From the NCBI GenBank assembly GCA_039029195.1, contig JBCCGR010000042.1:1-41147 (forward strand): DNA of 41,147 bases. The letters are read 5' to 3'. This DNA comes from JBCCGR01 sp039029195. GTDB lineage: Bacteria; Pseudomonadota; Alphaproteobacteria; Rhizobiales; Rhizobiaceae. Positions 14,995 through 23,911 of the stretch are shown here, piece by piece (within the stretch, counting starts at the first letter, position 1; the number at the start of each line of letters is the position of its first letter). The notes beneath the pieces were generated by a model. The model made no database searches. It was not told the origin of the DNA and saw nothing but the letters and a program-made list of their open reading frames with translations. A program made the position numbers and the translations under genes.

Positions 14995-16245
14995 TCAACA
15001 AAACCGCCGCCAAATCCAAACCGCACACACCGCCTTCAAAACACAGGGCACCAACGCATAGGCGATGCTCAGCGCCAATGCCGTGGAACCAGTAGCCGCA
15101 GTGCCAGGTACAAACCCAACAAAATCAAGAGCGGGCAAGGTGAGCCCGGTTGCCAACGCCAGTCCGGCCTTGGACAGAAACGCCATCATTGCATAGAGGC
15201 TCGAAGCGCGCCGTACGGTACCGGCCTCATTCATCTTGTCTGCCAGAATGGCAGGCGGCAACGCCAGATCGCCACCGAGCGCCGTACCCGACAGAACGCA
15301 AATGATCGCGAAAGCAACAATGTCACCGGGGCCCATGGCAAACGCCCCGATGAACGTGACGATTGCCAGCACCATGCTTGCAAGCCAGGCCCGATATTTG
15401 CCAATGCGCACTGCAACACCGTGCCAGAGCACCATCGCTGAGGCGCCACTGGCGAAATAGAGCAACAAAAACAGACCGCCAAGCTGCTCCGCGCCCAAAA
15501 GGTCGCGAATGAAAAACAGGACCAATACACCTGGCACCGCCGCCGACAGACTGTTCAGCAAAAACAGCGGATAAAAATGCCGGTGCCAGGGGTCCAGCCA
15601 AATCCGGCGAAAATCATCCCACCAGCTGCTCTCATCGGACCCCGCCCTCAGTTCTGTGAGTTCGGTCTGTTTCCACCAGAACCGGAACAGCACTCCGGCG
15701 ACAATCAGCAACACCAAAAGCATCAGGCTGACAATGTGAAAGCTGTCAGCATCGGAATACCAACGCATCAAAACGGTTGGCATTGCCGCCGCAGTCAACA
15801 GACCCAGAAGCCCCACACCCTCCCGCCAGCCGGTGATGCGCGTGCGCTGCGCATCACTCGTTCGCCAAAGCCCTCCAAGCGCCTGATAGTTGATGGAAAC
15901 GATGCTGAAGCCGGTGGAACAGATAAAAACGCTGACGGCAAACCAGATCAGATACTGTCCATCGAGTGGATGAAACAGCATCCAGAACCCCAGCATCAGC
16001 AAGACGCCACCGGCAACGACAATGCTCTGCCGGTGGCGAGCAAACCGGTCGCTTATCCAGCCAATCAGCGGATCCTGCACTGCGTCGACAATGCGCAAGA
16101 GCAAGAGGACTGTGCCCAGTGCCGCCAATGAAACGGACAGCTCCGTCGCGTAGTAATCCGGCGCATGGAGATAGAGTGGCAGCCCCGCAAAGGACAACGG
16201 CGCAGCCAAAAGCCCGTAGAAGAAGAGGGAGCGGCGTCGAAGCAT
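14995..16245 (-). CDS. MFS transporter of the GPH (MelB-like) cation-sugar symporter family
   Basis: 416 residues with about 12 predicted membrane helices. The first half carries the GPH signature RIVDAVQDPLIGWISDRFARHRQSIV, matching the MelB type 'D...DP..G...DR', in which the Asp residues bind the coupling cation. A central loop (SSWWDDFRRIWLDPWHRHFYP) separates two six-helix halves, and the late GGDLALPPAILADKMNEAG resembles the second conserved GPH segment. Proteins of this type import sugars or glycosides with Na+ or H+. No sugar enzymes are nearby, so the substrate is unknown. It ends 164 bp from the TusA-like gene, to which it converges. Confidence 0.85.
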   Translation of the reverse strand: MLRRRSLFFYGLLAAPLSFAGLPLYLHAPDYYATELSVSLAALGTVLLLLRIVDAVQDPLIGWISDRFARHRQSIVVAGGVLLMLGFWMLFHPLDGQYLIWFAVSVFICSTGFSIVSINYQALGGLWRTSDAQRTRITGWREGVGLLGLLTAAAMPTVLMRWYSDADSFHIVSLMLLVLLIVAGVLFRFWWKQTELTELRAGSDESSWWDDFRRIWLDPWHRHFYPLFLLNSLSAAVPGVLVLFFIRDLLGAEQLGGLFLLLYFASGASAMVLWHGVAVRIGKYRAWLASMVLAIVTFIGAFAMGPGDIVAFAIICVLSGTALGGDLALPPAILADKMNEAGTVRRASSLYAMMAFLSKAGLALATGLTLPALDFVGFVPGTAATGSTALALSIAYALVPCVLKAVCAVWIWRRFC

Positions 16246-16320
16246 GCTAATTGTGCGACTTTTCTGGGACTGGAGGTGGTTGGGTGGGATATCGCGGGCG
16301 CACGACCAGATCTTCGGACT

Positions 16321-16424
16321 TTGTCACACTCGCTGACGGCGAGTGTCCAGAGCTGCGGATCGCGCTGTGTCAGTGTGGCTACTCCCAGTGCAGCCCTAGA
16401 TTGCCACTGTTGCGGCAATGACAA
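16321..16424. repeat. MITE-like palindromic element, copy B
   Basis: 104 bp with terminal inverted repeats TTGTCA (16321-16326) and TGACAA (16419-16424). The left hairpin is ACACTCGC/GCGAGTGT (16326-16346), followed by TCCAG (16346-16350). The right part is CTAGA (16396-16400), then the hairpin ATTGCC/GGCAAT (16400-16419). The layout matches copy A, while the stem sequences differ. It lies between the divergent/convergent genes for the GPH symporter and the chalcone-isomerase-like protein. Confidence 0.55.
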
Positions 16425-16504
16425 ATGATAGGGCGGGCGACAATGACAAAAAGTCAAAGCTAAAAAGAAGCCGTTACCTCCTCACACGTAGCGACTATTC
16501 ACCC

Positions 16505-17026
16505 TCACCCCCGACCGACAAGCCGGTTGCGCAGCGACGGACTGCGCGTGTTGCCACCCAGCCAGATGTTGAAGAAACGGCGCGAAAATTCCCGGTCGGC
16601 GATTGCGCCCAACCGGCGGCTTCCGCTGTAAAACACCGCATGGCCGTTGGCATCGCGCACACCCACAATGCTCATATCGGGTCGGACATTCGGAAAAATT
16701 GCGTCCATGCGCTTGTACCAGCGGTCGAGCTTCGCCTTGTTGCGAAACCCCTGCCGGCGCATTTCCTCAACCGAGCGCTTGGCAATTGAGTTTCCAGAAA
16801 AGCGGCGCAAATATTTCAGCTTCAGCGCAAACGGCTTTGACGAACTCCATCGACCGCCGGGCGCATAAAGCTCAGCGTCAAATATCTTGAAGGTCAGCAC
16901 CTTCAGCCGGCCCTTGCCCACCAGACTGGCATCCGGAACATAGCGGTTTGCAGGACCGATATCAGCAAATGCCGGTCCGCCGACAAAAAGCGCGAGCAAG
17001 ACGGCAAGGCGCACAAGGTATTTCAT
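16505..17026 (-). CDS. Exported chalcone-isomerase-like domain protein
   Basis: 173 residues. A signal peptide opens the protein (MKYLVRLAVLLALFVGGPAFA/D). The body has LVGKGRLKVLTFKIFDAELYAPGG, then LKLKYLRRFSGNSIAKRSVEEMRRQGF, and ends with YSGSRRLGAIADREFSRRFFNIWLG. These match the bacterial chalcone-isomerase-like family (periplasmic proteins of about 180 residues; fatty-acid-binding fold, role mostly unknown). It lies 17 bp downstream of the metallo-hydrolase gene on the same strand, so they form a two-gene operon. Catalytic activity is not implied by the fold. Confidence 0.8.
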   Translation of the reverse strand: MKYLVRLAVLLALFVGGPAFADIGPANRYVPDASLVGKGRLKVLTFKIFDAELYAPGGRWSSSKPFALKLKYLRRFSGNSIAKRSVEEMRRQGFRNKAKLDRWYKRMDAIFPNVRPDMSIVGVRDANGHAVFYSGSRRLGAIADREFSRRFFNIWLGGNTRSPSLRNRLVGRG

Positions 17027-17043
17027 CTCTCCAGTCCTTTTTC

Positions 17044-18120
17044 TTAAGCCAGTTCGACCACCTGCCCGGGCCTCAACGCCCGAAACTGTTCCCCGCTCAC
17101 ACCATGCTTCTGGCGCGCTGCTTCAAGGTGGTTGAGTTGATCATCGATGGATTCATTGGTGAGGCGGAACGTGCCCCAATGATGTCCCAGCGTCATTTGG
17201 GTCTGGCAGAGCAGATGCCCCTGCACAGCCTCGTCCGGATTTTGGTGCTGATGCTGCATGAAGCCGCGCGGCTCATAGGCACCGAACGGCAGGATCGCGG
17301 CGCGAAACCCGCCATATTTCTTTGCGGCGGCTATATAGTTGCGCCCATCATGAAAACCCGTGTCCCCAACATGGTAGATGAGCCCGGACGGAGTTTCGAT
17401 CACGAAAGCCGCCCACAAGGCATTGCGCCGATCCGTCATGGAGCGCGCGGACCAATGATGCATGGGTTCCAGATGCACCCTGATCCCCGGCTTCAGATCA
17501 ACCGTTTCGCCCCAATCGTGGGTCGAAACCGGGATGGCCGTGTCATGAGCATGAATGATCGTGTCATTGCCCAATGGCGTGATAACCCGCGTGTTGAAGC
17601 GTTTTTTCAGCGCCGACAAAGTCGCAAGATCGAGATGATCATAGTGATTGTGTGACAGCAGCACCGCATCGATCGGCGGAAGCTTTTCAAACGGCACACC
17701 CGGTGCATTTCGGCGAACTGGCCCGAGAAATTGAAACGGGCTTGCACGCTCCGCCCATACCGGGTCGGTCAGAATATTCACTCCTTCCGTCTGGATAAGC
17801 ACCGTTGCATGACCCACAAATGACATGCGGATTGCGCTACCCGTAACCCGCTCTGGTGGTGTGTCGGAGTAAGGTGATGGATAGGCGTCCGGCCATGGTT
17901 GCCGGCCGCCGCCCAACTGCCACTTCATAAGTTCAATGAAGCCCTTGGGCGGGTGCCCGTTTGGATTGAAGAAATTCAGACCATCAAAATGATCGGATAT
18001 CGGTCCCGAATAATAGGAATTGCGCGATCTGCCCCACACGATTGACCCTGTGCCTCCCGCGATGCCCGCCAGCGCGGCCACGCCTGTCCATTTCAAAAAC
18101 TGCCGCCGATTGATGGCCAT
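17044..18120 (-). CDS. Tat-exported metallo-beta-lactamase-fold hydrolase (UlaG/NAPE-PLD-like)
   Basis: 358 residues. The N-terminus INRRQFLKWTGVAALAGIAGG is a textbook twin-arginine signal. The MBL metal motif HxHxDH is present as SHNHYDHLD (H157, H159, D161, H162), with later ligands in LEPMHHWSAR and YHVGDTGFHDG. The segment MSFVGHATVLIQTEGVNILTDPVWAERASPFQFLGPVRRNAPG is typical of the group containing RomA and N-acyl-phosphatidylethanolamine phospholipase D-like enzymes. A periplasmic phospholipase or phosphodiesterase role is possible but not shown. It is followed closely by the chalcone-isomerase-like gene. Confidence 0.9.
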   Translation of the reverse strand: MAINRRQFLKWTGVAALAGIAGGTGSIVWGRSRNSYYSGPISDHFDGLNFFNPNGHPPKGFIELMKWQLGGGRQPWPDAYPSPYSDTPPERVTGSAIRMSFVGHATVLIQTEGVNILTDPVWAERASPFQFLGPVRRNAPGVPFEKLPPIDAVLLSHNHYDHLDLATLSALKKRFNTRVITPLGNDTIIHAHDTAIPVSTHDWGETVDLKPGIRVHLEPMHHWSARSMTDRRNALWAAFVIETPSGLIYHVGDTGFHDGRNYIAAAKKYGGFRAAILPFGAYEPRGFMQHQHQNPDEAVQGHLLCQTQMTLGHHWGTFRLTNESIDDQLNHLEAARQKHGVSGEQFRALRPGQVVELA

Positions 18121-18440
18121 GCGTTGTCTGCTTGATTGAAAGTGAGTGAAAAGCGCAAGTCTCTATTACGCTTTGGTCGCTGAAGCGGTTCAATTTTTGT
18201 TGGGTAGGAATGTGAAAACGGAGACTGCCAATAATCAATCGCTTAGAACCCTAATGAGCGCTCCGCTCCACGCCCTCATCCTGAGCCTGTCGAAGGACGG
18301 GTGTGACCCCAATTCAATTCGCACGTTGAGCGCAACGAAGTGCAAGCTTTAAGCGAACAACCCCGGCCACCTCGTGGTTCGTCGGGCTCACCATGAGGTG
18401 GAAAAAACCGCCGTTCAGAGCGAGAGTAAAACGTTCCCCC
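18121..18440. other. 320-bp intergenic region with intergenic repeat remnants
   Basis: No gene is seen. CCTCATCCTGAG...TCGAAGGACGG (18274-18300) is a common proteobacterial intergenic repeat motif. CCACCTCGTGG (18367-18377) and CCATGAGGTGG (18391-18401) form an 11-bp hairpin with one wobble. The promoter of the metallo-hydrolase should lie near the left end. Confidence 0.5.
18274..18401. repeat. Probable intergenic palindromic repeat element
   Basis: The left part contains the frequently repeated motif CCTCATCCTGAGC-N-TCGAAGGAC; the right part is a hairpin (18367-18401) followed by six A. I judge it a repeat because this motif recurs between genes in many alphaproteobacteria. No second copy is in the window. 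Confidence 0.45.
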
Positions 18441-19952
18441 TCACCTCTGAAACAGGCCACCAAATTCATCGCGGATGATGTTTTTCTGCACCTTGCCCAT
18501 GGTGTTGCGGGGAAGCGCGTCTGTGAACGCAATGTGCTTGGGCTGCTTGAAGCGGGCGATATTGTCTTTAAGCGCAGCGGCGATGGCCTCGGACGTGACC
18601 GTGCCTTCCGGCTCTGGCACAACGAGCGCCACAACGCCTTCACCAAAGTCCGGATGCGGCACACCAACGACAGCGGATTCCTTCACGCCTTCAATCTCGT
18701 CAATCACCAGCTCCACCTCCTTGGGATAGATATTGTATCCACCGGAAATGATGAGATCCTTGGCTCGGCCAACAATGCTGATATAGCCATCTTCGTCCTG
18801 GGTGCCGAGATCACCGGAGATGAAGAAGCCGTTTTCGCGGAACTCTTCAGCAGTTTTTTCCGGCATGTTCCAGTAGCCGGAAAACACATTCGCCCCCCTG
18901 ATTTCAATGCTACCCACGGCACCAGGTTCAATCCCATTGCCTGTGTCAGGATCGGCAATGCGAACCTCAGTGCCCGGCAAGGGCAGACCAACCGTACCGG
19001 CCTTGCGCTCCCCATCATACGGGTTTGACGTGTTCATGTTGGTTTCCGTCATGCCGTAACGTTCCAGAATGCGATGACCGGTTCGCTCTTCAAATTCCAC
19101 ATGCGTTTCCGCCAGCAGCGGCGCGGAACCGGAGATGAAAAGCCGCATGTGCTTTGTGAGATCGCCATCAAAGCGCTCATCATCCAGTAGGCGGGTATAG
19201 AATGTCGGGACCCCCATCATGCTTGTGGAGCGGGGCAGGAGCGCGATCATGTCGTCCTGATTGAAGGACGGCAAAAAGATCATCGAACCGCCCGCCAACA
19301 GCATGACATTGCTCGCAACGAACAGGCCATGGGTGTGAAAAATCGGAAGCGCATGAAGCAGCGCGTCGTCTGCGGTAAAGCGCCAGTAATCCACCAGCAC
19401 TTTTGCGTTCGACAGAAGATTGTTCTGGCTCAGCATTGCCCCTTTCGAACGACCGGTTGTACCGGATGTGTAAAGGATAGCTGCCAGATCATCGCCACTT
19501 CTATCAGCAATCTCGACTTCGCGAATCTGAGTCGCGCGCGGGATGAGAGAGCCGGAGCCATCCGCGCCAAGCGTCAACAGGGTGGCATCGCATTCATTTG
19601 CAATAGCCCCGAGTTCGTCCGCCACTTTTGGATCACCGACGACCACCTTCGGGCTTGCGTCGGTGACAAAATAGCGAACCTCGTTGGGCGTGTAGGCCGT
19701 GTTGAGCGGCAGAAACACGGCACCGATTTTCACGCAGGCCGCATAAAGCGCCAGTGCCTGCGGAGATTTGGCAACCTGCACGGCCACCCGTTCGCCAGGT
19801 GCCGCCCCACTTGCCAGCAATGACGTGCCAATCCCGTCCGCCATCTTGAGGAATGCCCGGTAGCTGATGGTCTGACCGTCCTTTAGAACAAGAAAGGGTT
19901 TCTCGCTCCCGGCGTGAGGCTGAAACAGGGCATCATAAAGCGGGTTTGGCAC
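18441..19952 (-). CDS. matB: Malonyl-CoA synthetase (MatB)
   Basis: 503 residues, the length of rhizobial MatB (about 504). It makes malonyl-CoA from malonate, CoA and ATP through an acyl-adenylate. The sequence follows Rhizobium MatB closely: ILYTSGTTGRSKGAML (phosphate loop), ALPIFHTHGLFVASNV, FISGSAPLLAETH, RYGMTETNMNTSNPY (adenine and malonate site) and ISGGYNIYPKEVE, ending with the catalytic Lys segment RNTMGKVQKNIIRDEF. The start is GTG 19952 with GGAG 10 nt upstream. No malonyl-CoA decarboxylase (matA) or malonate transporter (matC) is adjacent, so it acts alone here. A methylmalonate or related acid is an alternative substrate. Confidence 0.9.
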   Translation of the reverse strand: MPNPLYDALFQPHAGSEKPFLVLKDGQTISYRAFLKMADGIGTSLLASGAAPGERVAVQVAKSPQALALYAACVKIGAVFLPLNTAYTPNEVRYFVTDASPKVVVGDPKVADELGAIANECDATLLTLGADGSGSLIPRATQIREVEIADRSGDDLAAILYTSGTTGRSKGAMLSQNNLLSNAKVLVDYWRFTADDALLHALPIFHTHGLFVASNVMLLAGGSMIFLPSFNQDDMIALLPRSTSMMGVPTFYTRLLDDERFDGDLTKHMRLFISGSAPLLAETHVEFEERTGHRILERYGMTETNMNTSNPYDGERKAGTVGLPLPGTEVRIADPDTGNGIEPGAVGSIEIRGANVFSGYWNMPEKTAEEFRENGFFISGDLGTQDEDGYISIVGRAKDLIISGGYNIYPKEVELVIDEIEGVKESAVVGVPHPDFGEGVVALVVPEPEGTVTSEAIAAALKDNIARFKQPKHIAFTDALPRNTMGKVQKNIIRDEFGGLFQR

Positions 19953-20048
19953 GCGGTCTGGTCTCCGATTGACGTCAAACCTCCTTAAACCAGCGTTCCA
20001 GTCACGCCAACATTTTCAAAGCCAACATTCTGCGTTACGAGATCGGAT

Positions 20049-20504
20049 ATGAGCGAAGTCTGGTTCTATCACCTCACCGATTCCCGCCTCGAGCAGGCCC
20101 TGCCGACGCTGGTAGAACGGTGTCTGTCGCGCCAATGGAACGTGGTGGTGCAATGCGGCACGGTCGAGCGGCGCGACGCTCTGGATACCCATCTTTGGAC
20201 TTTTCGGGATGAAAGCTTCATCCCGCATGCCAGCGCCAGTTCTCTAACGGGGGAAGCAGCCAACCAGCCCGTTTGGCTGACAGTTGAGAACGACAATCCA
20301 AACGGCGCGCATGTCCGGTTTCTGGTCGATGGTGCGGTCGCAGGCGATCTCGACGGCTACGAACGCGGTATTTACATGTTCGATGGCCATGATGCGGAAG
20401 CGGTGGCAAGTGCCCGCGAACGCTGGAAGGCAGAAAAAGCCGCTGGCCACGACATATCTTACTGGCAGCAGGGCGGAGACGGGCGATGGCGGAAGAAAGC
20501 CTGA
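20049..20504 (+). CDS. holC: DNA polymerase III chi subunit
   Basis: 151 residues, typical for HolC, the clamp-loader accessory subunit that contacts SSB. The start EVWFYHLTDSRLEQALPTLVERCLSRQWNVVVQ, with the later LDTHLWTFRDESFIPHA and ENDNPNGAHVRFLVDGA, matches the alphaproteobacterial family. The C-terminus (RERWKAEKAAGHDISYWQQGGDGRWRKKA) is the usual end. It overlaps the following methyltransferase gene by 19 bp, so the two are co-transcribed. In relatives holC usually lies next to pepA; here about 5 kb of other genes separate them. Confidence 0.93.
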   Translation: MSEVWFYHLTDSRLEQALPTLVERCLSRQWNVVVQCGTVERRDALDTHLWTFRDESFIPHASASSLTGEAANQPVWLTVENDNPNGAHVRFLVDGAVAGDLDGYERGIYMFDGHDAEAVASARERWKAEKAAGHDISYWQQGGDGRWRKKA

Positions 20505-21175
20505 AATCACAACAGGATGCCAACAAGGCGGCAATCAATGCGCTTGATGCAGATGAAATTGACAGCAACCCACATCGACAGGGTTTCTTCGATGCCGTCT
20601 ATGAAAACGCCGACACTGATCCTGCGATGGTGCCGTGGGCCGATCTCGCTCCAAAATCACAAATCGCCGACTGGATCAGCAACAATCCCGGCCATGGGAA
20701 ACGGGCAATTGATGTGGCCTGTGGTTTGGGCGATCATGCCGAGGCCTTGAGCGATGCGGGATATCAGACAACAGCATTTGATTTTTCACAAAAAGCCATC
20801 GACTGGGCGCAAAAACGCTTTCCCGGTTCGACGGTCGACTACCGTTGGGGCGATCTGATGAACCTGCCAGACGAATGGCTTGGCACGTTCGATCTGGTCA
20901 ATGAATGCTACACGGTTCAATCCGTCCCCCCGCCGGTCCACGCCGATATCGTTCGCAGCATTGTGTCTTTGCTGCGTCCGGGTGGAACGCTTCTCGTCTA
21001 CACACGCACCCGTGATGAAGGCACCACCCATGACGGCCCACCATGGCCGTTGATGCCATCGGAAATCCAGTTTTTCACGGATGCCGGTTTGAACGTGGTC
21101 ACAAACCTGTCGTTCAACGTGGAACGGCCGGGCCGCTCAATTCCGCATCGCTTTTTATGCCTTGCGAAGGAATAG
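20486..21175 (+). CDS. Class I SAM-dependent methyltransferase
   Basis: 229 residues. SAM-binding motif I is IDVACGLGDHAEALSDAGY (about residues 74-92), followed by an acidic strand end (TTAFDFSQKAIDWA), motif FDLVNECYTVQSVPP, and LLRPGGTLLVYTRTRDEGTTHDGPPWPL. The closest general type is the small-molecule methyltransferase group (TPMT/UbiE-like). The substrate is unknown. The overlap with holC suggests coupled translation rather than a shared function. The frame starts at ATG 20486 inside holC. Confidence 0.85.
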   Translation: MAEESLKSQQDANKAAINALDADEIDSNPHRQGFFDAVYENADTDPAMVPWADLAPKSQIADWISNNPGHGKRAIDVACGLGDHAEALSDAGYQTTAFDFSQKAIDWAQKRFPGSTVDYRWGDLMNLPDEWLGTFDLVNECYTVQSVPPPVHADIVRSIVSLLRPGGTLLVYTRTRDEGTTHDGPPWPLMPSEIQFFTDAGLNVVTNLSFNVERPGRSIPHRFLCLAKE

Positions 21176-21358
21176 CCGCCAGACCATTGAGGCTCCGTCG
21201 TTCGCCAGATGATCAAATTGGAACTGATCTCTTTCGATCGCGTCCGGGACGGATTAAGGTCGATATGGTCACAAGACTCTGGTCATGACTGCCTGATCCA
21301 GTCACGGCGCCATGCTTTGAGCTGGGTCGATGTTCACTGAAAAATGCAAGGGAAACTC

Positions 21359-21739
21359 ATGAAATCGGTATTGATCGCATTCATTCTGACTATTTTTTGC
21401 ACCAGCGCCTTTGCGCAGGAAGTCAGCAGGGAAGAAATCCGCAGAGTGCCAGTGCCCGGATCCGACACGATGGAGGTTGTGGTCAGCAAACTGACGGTGC
21501 CGGTTGGCGCAACCATCCCCTTGCACACACATGCTGGCGATGAGCACGCTGTTGTCATCACGCCATCAAAAGCCAAAGCTCCAAACGGCAAAATTCTCGA
21601 AATGCCGGTTGGTGCGACGCTTTATTTCCCGGACGGCCAGGTGCACGGCGGATTGACCAATGTGGGCGAAGCGCCGATGATCGCCATCACCACAAGTGTT
21701 GTGCGCAAGGACGAACCGTTCACCACACCGGCAAAGTGA
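21359..21739 (+). CDS. Exported cupin-domain protein
   Basis: 126 residues from ATG 21359, preferred over ATG 21344 because AAGGGAA lies 5 nt upstream and the protein then opens with a clean signal peptide (MKSVLIAFILTIFCTSAFA/QE). A single small cupin barrel follows, with metal-ligand-like residues in IPLHTHAGDEHAVVI and a second motif around YFPDGQVHGGLTNVG. Such periplasmic cupins bind metals or small molecules; no specific role is visible. It stands alone between a methyltransferase and a convergent membrane protein gene. Confidence 0.82.
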   Translation: MKSVLIAFILTIFCTSAFAQEVSREEIRRVPVPGSDTMEVVVSKLTVPVGATIPLHTHAGDEHAVVITPSKAKAPNGKILEMPVGATLYFPDGQVHGGLTNVGEAPMIAITTSVVRKDEPFTTPAK

Positions 21740-21776
21740 GCAACCAACGCGTTCTCGCATTCCAAGGCGGTATTCG

Positions 21777-23666
21777 CTACCGGCAGGCGTATCTGGTTCT
21801 AGCAGCAGCTGAGACCGCGCTGTCAAATCTCTTTCGCACACGCTCTTCGGTGCTATTGGATCGATTGCGCACATTTACTTTCGCATAGTGCGGCCACATG
21901 GTTTCTGCCGCCACGCCGAAGCGTACAAACGTCTCGACAACGATGTTGCCATGCTGACCACGCATCGGCAGCCGGTCGGTTGCAAGGAGGTTTTGGAGTT
22001 TCGGCAACGCCGGCCGCGCTTCATCTCCAATCAGACACAGTGCCTTCATTGCGTTCTCATACTCACCATGGTTGGCGCCGACGCCATAAAAGTTCGGATT
22101 GCCCACCAAAATTCCATCTAAAAAGCTCATGATTGGCGGAACCGCGCGTGCACCATGGATGTGCAATCTTTTGATCGCACGATGCGCATATCTGAGTATT
22201 TCACTATCTGTTGCGAGTTTGATGTGTCGGTCTGCGAACGGCAGCAGATACTCATCCGGAACTCGATCAAGAGCATTCATGAGATTGTAGGCGCGCGCCC
22301 TGGAAGAGATCCCGAAGGCCAATTCATGCGAGTATTCGCCTTCCAGCTGGGTTATCAACTCCTCTGCCAGCACCTGCAGATCGATGGGTGAGTGCTTCCT
22401 GGCATAGCGGACAACCCGCCGCATTCGCGGAAGAGGCGGAAATTTGTCGCTTTGAAACGTCGCGAGAGCCAGCCGGTACTCTTCGGGTGAATATCCTCCG
22501 TGTTTCCCGATCTGTATGTTTTGGAAGTGTTCGGAAAACACATCCCACTCCTGCTGGCTCGGCGCACGGTCCTGCTGCAGGCGGGTTCGCAGTTTGGCGA
22601 GAATTTCCTTTTTCGGGTCGAACTCTGAAAGATCGAAATCAAATCCAATGTCGTTGACCAGAAGATTGACCCATCGACTGCCGGGGTAGTTTACATCCTT
22701 TGAGCCAATTTGACGGGAAAACCGCAGCCAGCCATAGCTTGTGTCAGTCAAGCTTTTAAAATTCGGGGCAGGCAACAAAACCGGCGCCAGAACGCTGTAT
22801 CGCACTCCGGTCTGCCGATAGATTTCAACAAACTCGCCCTGTTCGCCTACCTGGTGAACCGTCAGCCGCCGAATGGCTTCCGGCTTGGCATTGGCCTTGA
22901 AACCACTGTTCATGCGCTGTTGTCTGGGCGATTTCATCGGGCCCCAAGAGACAACATAGTCCGCTTCTTTCAACGTTGCTCGACGGTGAATCAGACATAC
23001 ACCGTTGGCGAGCTTCAATTTCATCACCTCCACACCCATCACGGATCGGCGTTTGTCACCCTTTTTTTTCGGGAGATTCAAGCGATGAAAGCTGGTGCCA
23101 AACTTAACCGCAGGACAGGCCTCACGCTTTTCCAATGTAAATGCGTGCGCTTTCAAATCTGACCGCAAGTCCTGGTGGGGATCGCGCGTGTAAACCATCA
23201 GCACCTTGGTCGCAGTATTCGACAACAAGGCGTGAAGGCACAAACCATCACATGGCGTGGCATCTTTTGGCGGCCGGATGCCGAGCCCTCTGAATGCAAT
23301 CGCGGACCGTGGAATACGTCCCTGAAGCCTGTTGAAGTCATTGCTAGCGTGAGCGACGGCATGGGCTTCCGCACTTTTGCGAGCGAAATAGGGCTGAATC
23401 GCAAGCAGTGCCAGGCAGATCCCGAATGCGACGACCTTTCCCTGCCAGCCGGAAACGGGGAAGAACACATAAATAATATGGCTGATCAAAAGCAGCAAAA
23501 ACAGAGCTGGAATGGCCCACAAAGCAAATGCGACAGGAATACCAATAAACGTGAAGAGCAGAATGATGCCAATGGACGGCACGGCCATCACGACAAGCGA
23601 AAGAAAGCCCAAAAGACCGAGAAACCAATAAAACCTGGCCGATGCACAATTAAGTCTGTGTCGCAT
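21777..23666 (-). CDS. Unknown large membrane-anchored protein
   Basis: 629 residues; I do not recognise a family. Residues about 12-95 contain three hydrophobic segments (FYWFLGLLGFLSLVVMAVPSIGIILLFTF, VAFALWAIPALFLLLLISHIIYVFF, VVAFGICLALLAIQPYF). The remaining 530 residues are soluble and probably periplasmic. The C-terminal third looks helical and repetitive (HEAT-like), e.g. AHRAIKRLHIHGARAVPPIMSFL and AMKALCLIGDEARPALPKLQNLLA. A Cys pair occurs early (PCDGLCLHA). Length, intact frame and normal codon use support a real gene. The start is ATG 23666 with an inverted repeat upstream. It is transcribed alone. Confidence 0.75.
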   Translation of the reverse strand: MRHRLNCASARFYWFLGLLGFLSLVVMAVPSIGIILLFTFIGIPVAFALWAIPALFLLLLISHIIYVFFPVSGWQGKVVAFGICLALLAIQPYFARKSAEAHAVAHASNDFNRLQGRIPRSAIAFRGLGIRPPKDATPCDGLCLHALLSNTATKVLMVYTRDPHQDLRSDLKAHAFTLEKREACPAVKFGTSFHRLNLPKKKGDKRRSVMGVEVMKLKLANGVCLIHRRATLKEADYVVSWGPMKSPRQQRMNSGFKANAKPEAIRRLTVHQVGEQGEFVEIYRQTGVRYSVLAPVLLPAPNFKSLTDTSYGWLRFSRQIGSKDVNYPGSRWVNLLVNDIGFDFDLSEFDPKKEILAKLRTRLQQDRAPSQQEWDVFSEHFQNIQIGKHGGYSPEEYRLALATFQSDKFPPLPRMRRVVRYARKHSPIDLQVLAEELITQLEGEYSHELAFGISSRARAYNLMNALDRVPDEYLLPFADRHIKLATDSEILRYAHRAIKRLHIHGARAVPPIMSFLDGILVGNPNFYGVGANHGEYENAMKALCLIGDEARPALPKLQNLLATDRLPMRGQHGNIVVETFVRFGVAAETMWPHYAKVNVRNRSNSTEERVRKRFDSAVSAAARTRYACR

Positions 23667-23730
23667 TCACTTCGCCCCCGCAAAGCCTGTTGGTGCGATT
23701 GTCAAACGTTCACCAGTCCAACGGCTCTTC

Positions 23731-23756
23731 ACACTGATAATTGGAAACTTCAGTGT
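23731..23756. promoter_or_regulatory. Inverted repeat upstream of the 629-residue membrane protein
   Basis: ACACTGA (23731-23737) and TCAGTGT (23750-23756) form a perfect 7-bp inverted repeat with a 12-nt spacer, 65 bp upstream of the gene start. This could be an operator. Confidence 0.3.
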
Positions 23757-23911
23757 AGAATGGCAAACCTAACGCGGGGTTACATGGAGAACCGTGCGCC
23801 AACACCGCTCCATAGCTGATGGATCGTCAAGGGAGATATCCGAACGCAATAGAGCGAAAACTTTGGCGCAACAACAGGTCGAAGAGGTAACAACTGAGCC
23901 GGGATTTAGTG

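Noticed and set aside
18367..18407. Hairpin plus A-run as terminator of matB
   Set aside because: On the minus strand the T-run precedes the stem rather than following it, so it does not fit an intrinsic terminator for matB.
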